NCBI GenBank assembly: GCA_029940715.1
Contig: JAPYTU010000002.1
Location: forward strand, 1-41,173
Reading direction: 5' to 3'
Source: Cytophagales bacterium
GTDB taxonomy: Bacteria; Bacteroidota; Bacteroidia; Cytophagales; MED-G16
Length of the DNA: 41,173 nt
Shown: piece after piece, positions 33,768 through 41,173 of the stretch
Layout: each line of letters begins with the position of its first letter
Numbering within the stretch: position 1 is the first letter of the stretch
Notes under the pieces: generated by a model
Database searches by the model: none
The model's input: the letters and a program-made list of their open reading frames with translations, nothing else
What the model was told of the DNA's origin: nothing
Translations under genes and position numbers: made by a program

Positions 33768-34586
33768 TTATTTTCTTTTAGTAATGATAAATTTATCAGA
33801 ATACTTATTTTTCTTTCTAGTTTTTAATCCTTTACTATAAAGACCTTTTCTTGACCTTGGATGTCCTCCAGATGCTTTTCCTTCACCACCACCCATTGGA
33901 TGATCAACTGGATTCATTGCTACACCCCTTACCCTAGGTCTATTTCCAAGCCACCTATTTCTTCCAGCTTTACCTAATCTAGTGTTCATATGATTAGGAT
34001 TAGAAACAGAACCTATTGAAGCTCTACAAGTCAACAATATAAGCCTCATTTCTCCAGATGGCAATTTTACTGAAGCATATTTTCCTTCTTTAGCAAGTAA
34101 CTGAGCATAAGAACCAGCACTTCTAGCTATAGAAGCACCTTTACCAGGAAAAAGTTCTATATTATGTATTATAGTTCCCAAAGGTATTTTAGCTAAAGAC
34201 AAACAATTTCCAATTTCAATAGGTGCATCATCACCAGAATTTATAGCTTGTCCAACTTTTAATCCATGTGGAGTAATAATATAACTTTTAACACCATCTT
34301 TATAATAAATTAATGCTATGTTGGCTGATCTTGTTGGATCATATTCAATTGATTTAACAATAGCATCAATACCATCTTTAATTCTTTTAAAATCTATTAA
34401 TCTGATTTTTCTTTTATGTCCACCCCCTATATTTCTCACAGTCATTTTTCCTTTACTATTTCTACCTCCAGATTTTTTAAGAGTTTTAAGTAAAGATTTT
34501 TCAGGCTTACTTGATGTAATTTCATCAAATACAGGAGCAATTCTAAATCTAAGTCCTGGTGTAACTGGTTTTATTTTTTTTACCAT
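33768..34586 (-). CDS. rplB: 50S ribosomal protein L2
   Basis: Core 23S rRNA protein required for subunit association and peptidyl transfer. The 272 residues include GGRNSKGKMTVRNIGGGHKR, the SH3-like body, and the C-terminal GVAMNPVDHPMGGGEGKASGGHPRS with the conserved histidine of the peptidyl-transferase region. It lies 9 bases after rplW. Confidence 0.98.
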   Translation of the reverse strand: MVKKIKPVTPGLRFRIAPVFDEITSSKPEKSLLKTLKKSGGRNSKGKMTVRNIGGGHKRKIRLIDFKRIKDGIDAIVKSIEYDPTRSANIALIYYKDGVKSYIITPHGLKVGQAINSGDDAPIEIGNCLSLAKIPLGTIIHNIELFPGKGASIARSAGSYAQLLAKEGKYASVKLPSGEMRLILLTCRASIGSVSNPNHMNTRLGKAGRNRWLGNRPRVRGVAMNPVDHPMGGGEGKASGGHPRSRKGLYSKGLKTRKKNKYSDKFIITKRK

Positions 34587-34595
34587 TTTTTAAAA

Positions 34596-34883
34596 TTATA
34601 CTTGAGAATAAAAATCAATAAATTCTCCTTCTTTTAATTGAACAATAGCTTTCTTATAAGAAGGTTTCCTTCCATTTACAATTCCTGTTTTAGTAAATTT
34701 TGAAACAGATTTCCCTAACACATTCATCGTATTAACATTAATAACTTTAACATTATAAGTACTTTCAACTGCCTTTCTAATTTGAATTTTATTTGCATTT
34801 TTATCAACCATAAAAACAAATATTCCTTTCTCATTTGTAGAAGATGCTTTTTCAGTCAATATTGGTTTCACAAGTACTTTCAT
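34596..34883 (-). CDS. rplW: 50S ribosomal protein L23
   Basis: Tunnel-exit protein and main docking point for trigger factor and SRP. It is 95 residues with PILTEKASSTNEKGIFVFMVDKNANKIQIRKAVESTYNVKV and GRKPSYKKAIVQLKEG. It is 5 bases after rplD. Confidence 0.97.
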   Translation of the reverse strand: MKVLVKPILTEKASSTNEKGIFVFMVDKNANKIQIRKAVESTYNVKVINVNTMNVLGKSVSKFTKTGIVNGRKPSYKKAIVQLKEGEFIDFYSQV

Positions 34884-34888
34884 CTAAA

Positions 34889-35515
34889 TTATTTTAAAAT
34901 AGTATTAAGTTTTTCAATAGAGTCTTCAACAAAAACAATATTATCAGCATTAACAATATCATAAGTATTAATATCTTGAACATTTTTCACAATAGAATTT
35001 CTTATGTTGTTAGAAGACAAATGAATATTATTATCAAAATCTGAAAAAAAGAATAATGATTTTTTATTATCAATAGAAAGATTTGATAAAATATCAATAA
35101 AATCCTTAGTTCTAGGTTTTTTTAAATCAAACTTCTCTAAAATAATTAAAGATTTTTCTTTGATTTTATGAGAAAGAGCAGATTTTCTAGCTAAATTTTT
35201 AACTTTTTTATTCACTTTATTTAAATAATTTCTAGGTTCTGGACCAAAAATTTGTCCTCCACCCTTAAATAAAGGAGATTTTATACTACCAGCTCTTGCT
35301 GTTCCAGTTCCCTTTTGTTTTTTAATTTTTCTAGTTGAACCAATTATTTCAGATCTTCCTTTTACTTTACTAGTTCCTTGTCTTTTGTTTGCCAAATGAC
35401 TTTTTACATCAAGATATATAGCATGATCATTAGGTTCAATAGAAAAAATTTTATCAGAAAGTGTAATTTTTTTTCCACTAACTTTTCCAGACGTTTTTTG
35501 TATATCAACTTTCAT
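34889..35515 (-). CDS. rplD: 50S ribosomal protein L4
   Basis: Tunnel protein with an extended loop reaching the macrolide site. It is 208 residues. The loop region KKQKGTGTARAGSIKSPLFKGGGQIFGPEPR is canonical. The C-terminal domain is more divergent, as usual. In E. coli L4 also regulates the S10 operon; here the leader before rplC is only about 40 bases if the predicted promoter is right, leaving little room for such control. Confidence 0.97.
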   Translation of the reverse strand: MKVDIQKTSGKVSGKKITLSDKIFSIEPNDHAIYLDVKSHLANKRQGTSKVKGRSEIIGSTRKIKKQKGTGTARAGSIKSPLFKGGGQIFGPEPRNYLNKVNKKVKNLARKSALSHKIKEKSLIILEKFDLKKPRTKDFIDILSNLSIDNKKSLFFFSDFDNNIHLSSNNIRNSIVKNVQDINTYDIVNADNIVFVEDSIEKLNTILK

Positions 35516-35521
35516 AATAAA

Positions 35522-36154
35522 TTAATTAGATAAAACAACATATGAATTATTAGAACCAGGAACAGATCCTCTGACATATATTAAATTTTTATCAGATAAA
35601 ATTTTTAATATTTTTAAATTTTGTATTTTAATTCTTTCACCACCCATTCTACCACCCATTTTCATACCTTTAAAAACCCTAGAAGGAGTAGATCCTGCAC
35701 CAATAGATCCAGGATGTCTATTTCTATTATGTTGACCGTGTGTACTTTGACCTACACCACCAAAATTATGTCTTTTAACTACCCCCTGAAATCCTTTACC
35801 TTTAGATATTGCTGTTACATCAAGAAATTCGTTTTCATTAAAGATATCCTCAATATTAATTTTCATACCTAATTTAACTTTATCACTAAATTCATCTTTA
35901 AAATTTCTAAACTCAATAATTTTCTTTTTTGGAGTTACTTTTGATGTATCAAAATGACCTTTAAGAGCTTTAGTAGTCTTTTTAGATTTCTTTTCATCAT
36001 AAGCCAATTGGATAGATTTATACCCATCCGTCTTAGATTCCTTTATCTGGGTGACAAAACATGGACCAGCTTCAATTACAGTACATCCTATACTCCTTCC
36101 AGAAGTATCAAAAATACTTGTCATACCCAATTTTTTTCCAATTAATCCTGACAT
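35522..36154 (-). CDS. rplC: 50S ribosomal protein L3
   Basis: Early-assembly protein close to the peptidyl-transferase centre. It is 210 residues, MSGLIGKKLGMTSIFDTSGR, with VTAISKGKGFQGVVKRHNFGGVGQSTHGQHNRNRHPGSIGAGSTPSRVFKGMKMGGRMG. It is the first gene of the 28-gene run, separated from rpsJ by 189 bases that carry a promoter, an unusual break in the normally continuous rpsJ-rplC pair. Confidence 0.98.
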   Translation of the reverse strand: MSGLIGKKLGMTSIFDTSGRSIGCTVIEAGPCFVTQIKESKTDGYKSIQLAYDEKKSKKTTKALKGHFDTSKVTPKKKIIEFRNFKDEFSDKVKLGMKINIEDIFNENEFLDVTAISKGKGFQGVVKRHNFGGVGQSTHGQHNRNRHPGSIGAGSTPSRVFKGMKMGGRMGGERIKIQNLKILKILSDKNLIYVRGSVPGSNNSYVVLSN

Positions 36155-36201
36155 TTCAAATAAAGCTTTTAATTATTAATTTTTTTTGCCTAAAATGTGT
36201 G

Positions 36202-36232
36202 CAAAGATAATAATTTAAGCTATCTCATCAAA
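36202..36232 (-). promoter_or_regulatory. Promoter for the rplC-rplQ super-operon
   Basis: The minus strand shows TTTG (36229-36232), a 19-base spacer and TATCTTTG (36202-36209), an exact fit to the Bacteroidota primary-sigma consensus TTTG-N~19-TAnnTTTG. Predicted start lies about 40 bases before the rplC ATG. Position and spacing make this one of the strongest promoter calls in the window. Confidence 0.7.
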
Positions 36233-36343
36233 TATTAGAAAACTTATTTTTTAGATAAAAAATGGCGAAAAAAAGAGTTTATTTATCAATTATTATCTTT
36301 CTAACCTCTAGTGATCTATCAACCTCTAAAATTATTAAAAAAA

Positions 36344-36649
36344 TTATACTTTTATTTCAACATCAACACCACTTGGGAGTTCTAATTTCATAAGAGCATC
36401 AACAGTCTGACTACTATTAGAATATATGTCAAGAAGTCTTTTATAGGTACATAATTTAAACTGTTCTCTTGAAGTTTTATTAACATGCGGAGATCTTAAA
36501 ACAGTAAATATTTCTTTTCTTGTAGGTAATGGTATAGGACCATTAACAATAGCGCCAGTAGTTTTAACTGCTTTTACAATTTTATCTGAACTCTTATCAA
36601 CAAGATTATGATCAAAAGATTTTAGTTTTATTCTAATTTTTTGTGACAT
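36344..36649 (-). CDS. rpsJ: 30S ribosomal protein S10
   Basis: Head protein; in other bacteria it also acts as NusE in transcription antitermination. It is 101 residues, MSQKIRIKLKSFDHNLVDKSS, with GPIPLPTRKEIFTVLRSPHVNKTSREQF and ending VDVEIKV. It lies 15 bases after fusA as the last gene of the str group; no clear terminator follows. Confidence 0.98.
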   Translation of the reverse strand: MSQKIRIKLKSFDHNLVDKSSDKIVKAVKTTGAIVNGPIPLPTRKEIFTVLRSPHVNKTSREQFKLCTYKRLLDIYSNSSQTVDALMKLELPSGVDVEIKV

Positions 36650-36664
36650 ATTCTATTAGTTTAA

Positions 36665-38794
36665 TTAACCATTATTTTTTTTAATAATTTCTTCAGCTAT
36701 ATTTTTTGGAACATTATTATAATGAGAAAAAGTTAAAGAAGCTGACGCTCTACCAGAGCTCAATGTTCTTAGATCAGTAACATAACCAAATAATTCAGAA
36801 AGCGGAACATCTGCTTTAATTATTTTAGCATTACCCTTCATATCCATACCTTTCATAATTCCTCTTCTTTTATTTAAATCCCCTGTTACACCTCCTGTAA
36901 ATTCATCAGGAGTAACAACTTCAACTGACATTATGGGTTCTAAAAGTACAGGGCTAGCTTTTTTTGTAGATTCTTTAAATCCAATTCTTGAAGCTAATTC
37001 AAAAGATAAAGAGTCAGAATCAACATCATGAAAAGATCCATCATATAATCTAACTTTCATATTTTGAATAGGAAATCCAGCTAATGGTCCATTTTCCATA
37101 GCGTATTTAAACCCTTTTTCAACTGAAGGAATGAATTCTCTTGGTATTTTTCCACCAACAATTTGATTTACAAATTGCAAACCTTCTCCAACATAATCTT
37201 CATCTTTTGGTCCTATTTCAAAAACAATATCAGCAAACTTACCTCTACCTCCTGATTGTTTTTTATAGACTTCTTGATGCTTAGTTGATCCTAATAAAGT
37301 TTCTTTATATGCGACTTGTGGAGCACCTTGATTAATTTCAACTTTAAATTCTCTTCTTAATCTATCAATAATTATTTCTAAATGAAGTTCTCCCATTCCT
37401 CTCAAAATAGTCTGACCTGTTTCCTCATCAGTATTAACTTTTAAAGTAGGATCTTCTTCCACTAATTTACTAATAGCTATACCAAGCCTATCAATATCTG
37501 CCTGCTGTTTAGGTTCTATAGCATAGCCAATTACTGGATCTGGAAACGACATTGATTCTAAAATAATTTTATATTTTTCATCTGATAATGTATCTCCCGT
37601 TTTAATATCTTTAAAACCAACACCAGCACAAATATCACCAGCCTCAACAACATCTATAGGATTTTGTTTATTTGAATGCATTTGCATAAGTCGTGAAATT
37701 CTTTCCTTTTTTTCATTCCTATTATTAAATACATATGATCCAGCATTAAGTTTACCAGAATAAACTCTAAAGAAACACAACCTACCAACAAATGGATCAG
37801 TAGCAATTTTAAAAGCAAGAGCAGAAAAAGGCTCCTGATTAGAAGGTTTTCTTACAACCTCTTGATCATTTTCTGGATTTAATCCTGTAATAGGAGGTAA
37901 GTCCAAAGGAGAAGGTAAATAAGAACATACTGCATCAAGTAATGCCTGAACACCTTTATTCTTAAATGCTGATCCACACATAACAGGAGAAAAAGACATG
38001 TCAATAACAGCCTTTCTAATTGCACTCATCATTTCTTCTTTAGTAATAGAATCAGGATCTTCAAAAAATTTCTCTAATAAATTATCATCATATTCAGCCA
38101 CACTTTCAATCAATTTTTGTCTCCATTCATCAACCAAATCTTTTAATTCATCAGGGATTTCTACAACCTCATAGCTCATACCCTGATCATCATCATTCCA
38201 TATAATTGCTTCTTTAGTTATTAAATCTACTACTCCTTTAAACTTTTCTTCGGCACCTATAGGTATTTGTAATGGTACTGGATTTGCGTTAAGTTTTTCT
38301 TTAATTTCCTTAACTACATTTAAAAAATCAGCACCTGCTCTATCCATTTTATTAACAAAACATATCCTAGGTACATTATACTTATCTGCTTGTCTCCATA
38401 CAGTCTCAGATTGTGGCTCAACACCAGATACGGCACAAAATAATGCAACAGCTCCATCAAGAACTCTCAAAGATCTCTCTACTTCAACAGTAAAATCAAC
38501 ATGACCAGGAGTATCAATTATATTAATTCTATAATCATTAGAATGATCCAATACTTTTCCCTGTTTTGTAGGATATTTCCAAAAAGTTGTAGTTGCCGCT
38601 GAAGTAATAGTTATTCCTCTCTCTTGCTCTTGCTCCATCCAATCCATTGTTGCAGCACCATCATGAACTTCACCAATTTTATGACTAACTCCAGTATAAA
38701 ATAAAACTCTCTCTGTTATAGTAGTTTTTCCAGCATCAATATGAGCCATTATACCAATATTTCTCAAATAATTTAAATCTTTTATAGCAGCCAT
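36665..38794 (-). CDS. fusA: Elongation factor G
   Basis: GTPase that drives translocation and, with RRF, ribosome recycling. It is 709 residues, full length. The G domain has AHIDAGKTT (17-25), the RGITITSAATT switch I, DTPGHVDF and NKMDRAGAD. Domains II to V follow with GMGELHLEIIIDRLRREFKVE, the domain IV loop around GGRGKFADIVFEIGP, and a C-terminal GYVTDLRTLSSGRASASLTFSHY. It sits between rpsG and rpsJ. No EF-Tu gene follows, unlike the E. coli str operon. Confidence 0.98.
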   Translation of the reverse strand: MAAIKDLNYLRNIGIMAHIDAGKTTITERVLFYTGVSHKIGEVHDGAATMDWMEQEQERGITITSAATTTFWKYPTKQGKVLDHSNDYRINIIDTPGHVDFTVEVERSLRVLDGAVALFCAVSGVEPQSETVWRQADKYNVPRICFVNKMDRAGADFLNVVKEIKEKLNANPVPLQIPIGAEEKFKGVVDLITKEAIIWNDDDQGMSYEVVEIPDELKDLVDEWRQKLIESVAEYDDNLLEKFFEDPDSITKEEMMSAIRKAVIDMSFSPVMCGSAFKNKGVQALLDAVCSYLPSPLDLPPITGLNPENDQEVVRKPSNQEPFSALAFKIATDPFVGRLCFFRVYSGKLNAGSYVFNNRNEKKERISRLMQMHSNKQNPIDVVEAGDICAGVGFKDIKTGDTLSDEKYKIILESMSFPDPVIGYAIEPKQQADIDRLGIAISKLVEEDPTLKVNTDEETGQTILRGMGELHLEIIIDRLRREFKVEINQGAPQVAYKETLLGSTKHQEVYKKQSGGRGKFADIVFEIGPKDEDYVGEGLQFVNQIVGGKIPREFIPSVEKGFKYAMENGPLAGFPIQNMKVRLYDGSFHDVDSDSLSFELASRIGFKESTKKASPVLLEPIMSVEVVTPDEFTGGVTGDLNKRRGIMKGMDMKGNAKIIKADVPLSELFGYVTDLRTLSSGRASASLTFSHYNNVPKNIAEEIIKKNNG

Positions 38795-38808
38795 ATCAAG
38801 TTATATAT

Positions 38809-39276
38809 TTAGAATCTGAAATGAGAAAACGCTTTATTTGCTTCTGCCATTCTATGTGTATCGTCTTTTTTCTTTACAGCATTACCTTCACCTTTAGATG
38901 CCGCAATAATTTCATTAGCTAATCTTTCTTTCATTGATTTTTCGTTTCTAAGTCTAGCGTATTTAATAAGCCATTTCTGACCTAATGTAATTTTTCTAAG
39001 TGGTCTAACTTCTATAGGAACTTGAAAATTAGCACCACCAACTCTTCTGCTTTTCACTTCTACAGATGGCATAACATTGCTTAGAGCTTTCTTCCATAAC
39101 TCTAAGCCTTTTTCTTTAGTTTTTTCTTCAACAATTTTTAAAGCATCATAAAAAATTGAATATGAAATACTTTTTTTACCATCTAACATAAGATTATTAA
39201 CAAATTGAGTAACTAAAGCATCCTTATAAATAGGGTCCGGTAGATAATATCTTTTTTTAGGCTTAGATTTTCTCAT
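38809..39276 (-). CDS. rpsG: 30S ribosomal protein S7
   Basis: Primary binder of the 16S 3' major domain. It is 155 residues with PDPIYKDALVTQFVNNLMLDGKKSISYSIFYDAL, VKSRRVGGANFQVPIEVRPLRK and a C-terminal KKDDTHRMAEANKAFSHFRF. It is 5 bases after rpsL. Confidence 0.98.
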   Translation of the reverse strand: MRKSKPKKRYYLPDPIYKDALVTQFVNNLMLDGKKSISYSIFYDALKIVEEKTKEKGLELWKKALSNVMPSVEVKSRRVGGANFQVPIEVRPLRKITLGQKWLIKYARLRNEKSMKERLANEIIAASKGEGNAVKKKDDTHRMAEANKAFSHFRF

Positions 39277-39281
39277 ATCTA

Positions 39282-39662
39282 TTATTTCTTAGCTTTTGGT
39301 TTTTTTGATCCATACTTGGATCTTCTTTGAGTTCTATCATCTACCCCACCAGTATCAAGGGCTCCTCTTATAACATGATAACGAACACCAGGCAAATCTT
39401 TTACTCTTCCCCCTCTAATTAAAACAATTGAATGCTCCTGTAAATTATGCCCTTCTCCTGGAATGTATGCATTAACTTCTTTTCCATTAGTTAACCTTAC
39501 TCTAGCTACTTTACGCATAGCAGAATTTGGTTTTTTTGGAGTAGTTGTATAAACCCTTGTACAAACACCTCTTTTTTGAGGACAGGAACCAAGAGCAGGA
39601 GACTTAGACTTAGAAGTCAATTTTTTTCTTCCTTTTCTAACAAGTTGTTGTATCGTTGGCAT
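39282..39662 (-). CDS. rpsL: 30S ribosomal protein S12
   Basis: Decoding-centre protein of 126 residues, MPTIQQLVRKGRKKLTSKSK, with CPQKRGVCTRVYTTTPKKPNSAMRKVARVRL and KDLPGVRYHVIRGALDTGGV. The lysines classically altered in streptomycin resistance (K43 in TTPKKPNSA and the K of KDLPGVRY) are wild type. First gene of the str operon, with a good promoter 28 bases upstream. Confidence 0.98.
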   Translation of the reverse strand: MPTIQQLVRKGRKKLTSKSKSPALGSCPQKRGVCTRVYTTTPKKPNSAMRKVARVRLTNGKEVNAYIPGEGHNLQEHSIVLIRGGRVKDLPGVRYHVIRGALDTGGVDDRTQRRSKYGSKKPKAKK

Positions 39663-39689
39663 ATATTATATATCTATTAAAATTAGACG

Positions 39690-39721
39690 CAAAAATAGAA
39701 ATTCAATGATTCTAAACAAAA
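39690..39721 (-). promoter_or_regulatory. Promoter for the rpsL-rpsG-fusA-rpsJ operon
   Basis: On the minus strand TTTTG (39717-39721), a 19-base spacer and TATTTTTG (39690-39697) match the Bacteroidota promoter pattern. The predicted start lies about 22 bases before the rpsL ATG. No hairpin terminator is visible in the 92-base gap after the DUF3467 gene, so some readthrough from rpoC is possible. Confidence 0.65.
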
Positions 39722-39754
39722 TTTTTTAACTCTTTCTATCATGAATAAATAAAA

Positions 39755-40057
39755 TTACTTCTTAGAAGAGATTATATCTAAAGGAAACTTAGGCAATTCA
39801 TCAAAATCTTTTATGAGACCATACTTTTTCTCATATTTTGATATATTATCACTAAGGGCCATAGAAAATTTTTTTGCATGTTCAGGAGTTATAATTATTC
39901 TTGAATTAACTTTTGCCTTTGGAACACCTGGCATTAATTGAATAAAATCCAAAACAAATTCACTACTAGAATGAGCAATCATAGCTAAATTAGCATATTT
40001 TCCTTTTGAAATTTCATCCGTAAGTTCAATGTTTATTTGGTTCGTTTTTTGATTCAT
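39755..40057 (-). CDS. DUF3467 family protein
   Basis: A 100-residue soluble protein of unknown function. The core is KYANLAMIAHSSSEFVLDFIQLMPG followed by AKVNSRIIITPEHAKKFSMALSDNISKYEKKYG, the DUF3467 signature. No signal peptide or membrane segment. It begins three bases after the rpoC stop, so it is almost certainly cotranscribed with the RNA polymerase genes. The position between rpoC and rpsL recurs in Bacteroidota as far as I recall, which hints at a link to transcription or ribosome synthesis, but nothing in the sequence proves it. Confidence 0.88.
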   Translation of the reverse strand: MNQKTNQINIELTDEISKGKYANLAMIAHSSSEFVLDFIQLMPGVPKAKVNSRIIITPEHAKKFSMALSDNISKYEKKYGLIKDFDELPKFPLDIISSKK

Positions 40058-40060
40058 TTA

Positions 40061-41173
40061 TTAACTTTTATTTTTAATTGTTTCATCTTCTAACTTATCA
40101 CCTATTAAAACATTATCATCAGTTGATTTATTAATCAAATCATTATATTCTTTTTCAGAACCTACAATAAGATTATTATAATCTCTAACTCCAGTCCCAG
40201 CAGGAACTAAATGACCAACAATAACATTTTCTTTTAACCCTCTAAGCTCATCAACCTTTCCTCTTATTGCTGCTTCACTTAAAACCTTAGTAGTTTCTTG
40301 GAAAGAAGCAGCAGAAATAAAGCTTTCTGTACCTAAAGAAGCTCTAGTAATTCCTTGTAATGAAGGTCTAGAAACAGCAGCTTCAGCATTTCTTACCTTA
40401 ATGATTTTTTTATCATTTCTTCTTAGTGCAGAATTTTCATCTCTTAATTCTCTAGAACTTATAATTTGTCCTTCTTTATATTTATCAGAATCACCAGAAT
40501 TAACAATAACTTTTTTCTCAAAAATTGCATCATTAATATCATTAAAAACTAATTTATCTATCTTTTCATCTTGTAAGAAATTGGTATCTCCTGATTCAAC
40601 AATAATCACTTTTTGCATCATTTGTCTAACAATTACCTCAATATGTTTATCATTAATTTTAACACCCTGCAATCTATATACCTCTTGAATTTCATTAACT
40701 AAATAATCTTGCACTTCATTTGGTCCCTTAATAGATAATATATCAGCAGGAGTAATGGCTCCATCAGATAATGGAGATCCTGCCCTAACATAATCATTAT
40801 CTTGAACTAAGATATGCTTTGATAATGAAACTAAATATTTTTTATTGGTTCCATCTTTAGATTCAATAAAAATTTCTCTATTACCTCTTTTAATTCCACC
40901 ATAACTTACAACACCATCAATCTCACTAACTACAGCAGGATTTGAAGGATTTCTAGCCTCAAATAATTCAGTTACTCTTGGCAAACCACCTGTTATATCT
41001 CTAGACTGACCTATCATTCTAGGGATTTTTGCAAGAATATGTCCATGTTTAACTTTTTGAGATTTATTAACAGATAAATGTGCTCCTACAGGAATATTAT
41101 ATGATTTAAATTCATCCTTTGATTTAACAATTACTGCAGGATTTTTTGTCTTATCTCTACACTCCACAATTAC
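40061..41173 (-). CDS. rpoC: DNA-directed RNA polymerase subunit beta' (C-terminal part, 5' end outside window)
   Basis: The last 370 residues of the ~1400-residue RNA polymerase beta' subunit. The frame is open to the window edge; an apparent GTG start at 41167 is just an internal valine. Landmarks are VGAHLSVNKSQKVKHGHILAKIPR, DITGGLPRVTELFEARNPSNPAVVSEIDG, VQDYLVNEIQEVYRLQGVKINDKHIEVIVRQMMQKV, the SRPSLQGITRASLGTESFISAASFQETTKVL block leading into the catalytic module, and GLKENVIVGHLVPAGTG. The end is Asp/Lys-rich and variable. rpoB would lie beyond the right edge. Confidence 0.98.
   Translation of the reverse strand, partial: VIVECRDKTKNPAVIVKSKDEFKSYNIPVGAHLSVNKSQKVKHGHILAKIPRMIGQSRDITGGLPRVTELFEARNPSNPAVVSEIDGVVSYGGIKRGNREIFIESKDGTNKKYLVSLSKHILVQDNDYVRAGSPLSDGAITPADILSIKGPNEVQDYLVNEIQEVYRLQGVKINDKHIEVIVRQMMQKVIIVESGDTNFLQDEKIDKLVFNDINDAIFEKKVIVNSGDSDKYKEGQIISSRELRDENSALRRNDKKIIKVRNAEAAVSRPSLQGITRASLGTESFISAASFQETTKVLSEAAIRGKVDELRGLKENVIVGHLVPAGTGVRDYNNLIVGSEKEYNDLINKSTDDNVLIGDKLEDETIKNKS

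Noticed and set aside
41165..41167. Start codon for the terminal rpoC frame
   Set aside because: GTG here is an internal valine codon; the frame continues to the window edge and the sequence aligns with the interior of beta'.
1..41173. CRISPR arrays, insertion sequences, tRNA or rRNA genes
   Set aside because: I saw no regularly spaced repeats, transposase motifs, paired terminal repeats or cloverleaf-like GC-rich segments in either strand.

Overview
The window is very AT-rich DNA (clearly below one-third G+C by eye, not computed) and looks like the chromosome of a member of the Bacteroidota, most likely Flavobacteriia with a compact, streamlined genome. The evidence: an LptD of the Bacteroidota type; the order rpoC - DUF3467 - rpsL - rpsG - fusA - rpsJ - rplC; rplQ followed by carA and eno; a DAHP synthase fused to chorismate mutase beside proline dehydrogenase; start codons with no Shine-Dalgarno sequence; and several promoter-like sites of the Bacteroidota form TTG-N19/20-TAnnTTTG. 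Genes are tightly packed. No stretch over 300 bases lacks a gene, and I see no mobile elements, CRISPR, tRNA or rRNA.

Layout. 1-1711 (minus): a MATE efflux pump cut off by the left edge, a terminator, and a small Spy/CpxP-like secreted protein. 1804-5705 (plus): rnhB, gcvT and comB (the last two translationally overlapped), a GC-enriched 187-nt spacer, and a CPA1 Na+/H+ antiporter. 5733-7908 (minus): an operon in which each gene overlaps the next, DivIVA-like protein - folB - DUF1232 protein - dtd. 7966-13004: a phosphopantetheinyl transferase (plus), an MCE/MlaD protein and a cell-wall amidase (minus), and lptD (plus), forming an envelope-biogenesis group. 13001-19121: lysS and proline dehydrogenase (minus), divergent from a shikimate-pathway operon of DAHP synthase/chorismate mutase, aroB and aroA (plus). 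19114-22879 (minus): carA - eno - divIC/ftsB-like - M42 aminopeptidase.

22957-36154 (minus) is one 28-gene run from rplC to rplQ carrying the S10, spc and alpha ribosomal clusters with secY, infA, rpmJ and rpoA. It ends in a strong terminator before carA. A consensus promoter lies in the 189-nt gap before rplC, and a second candidate sits before rpsH. 36344-39662 (minus) is the str operon (rpsL, rpsG, fusA, rpsJ) with its own good promoter. Upstream of it lie a DUF3467 gene and the C-terminal 370 residues of RpoC, cut by the right edge.

Most of the window is core housekeeping, and I found no convincing undescribed multi-gene system. The observations most worth a second look are the two-cysteine LptD, the overlapped DivIVA operon, three convergent gene pairs with overlapping stop codons, the promoter architecture of the ribosomal region, and the GC-enriched spacer at 4199-4385.
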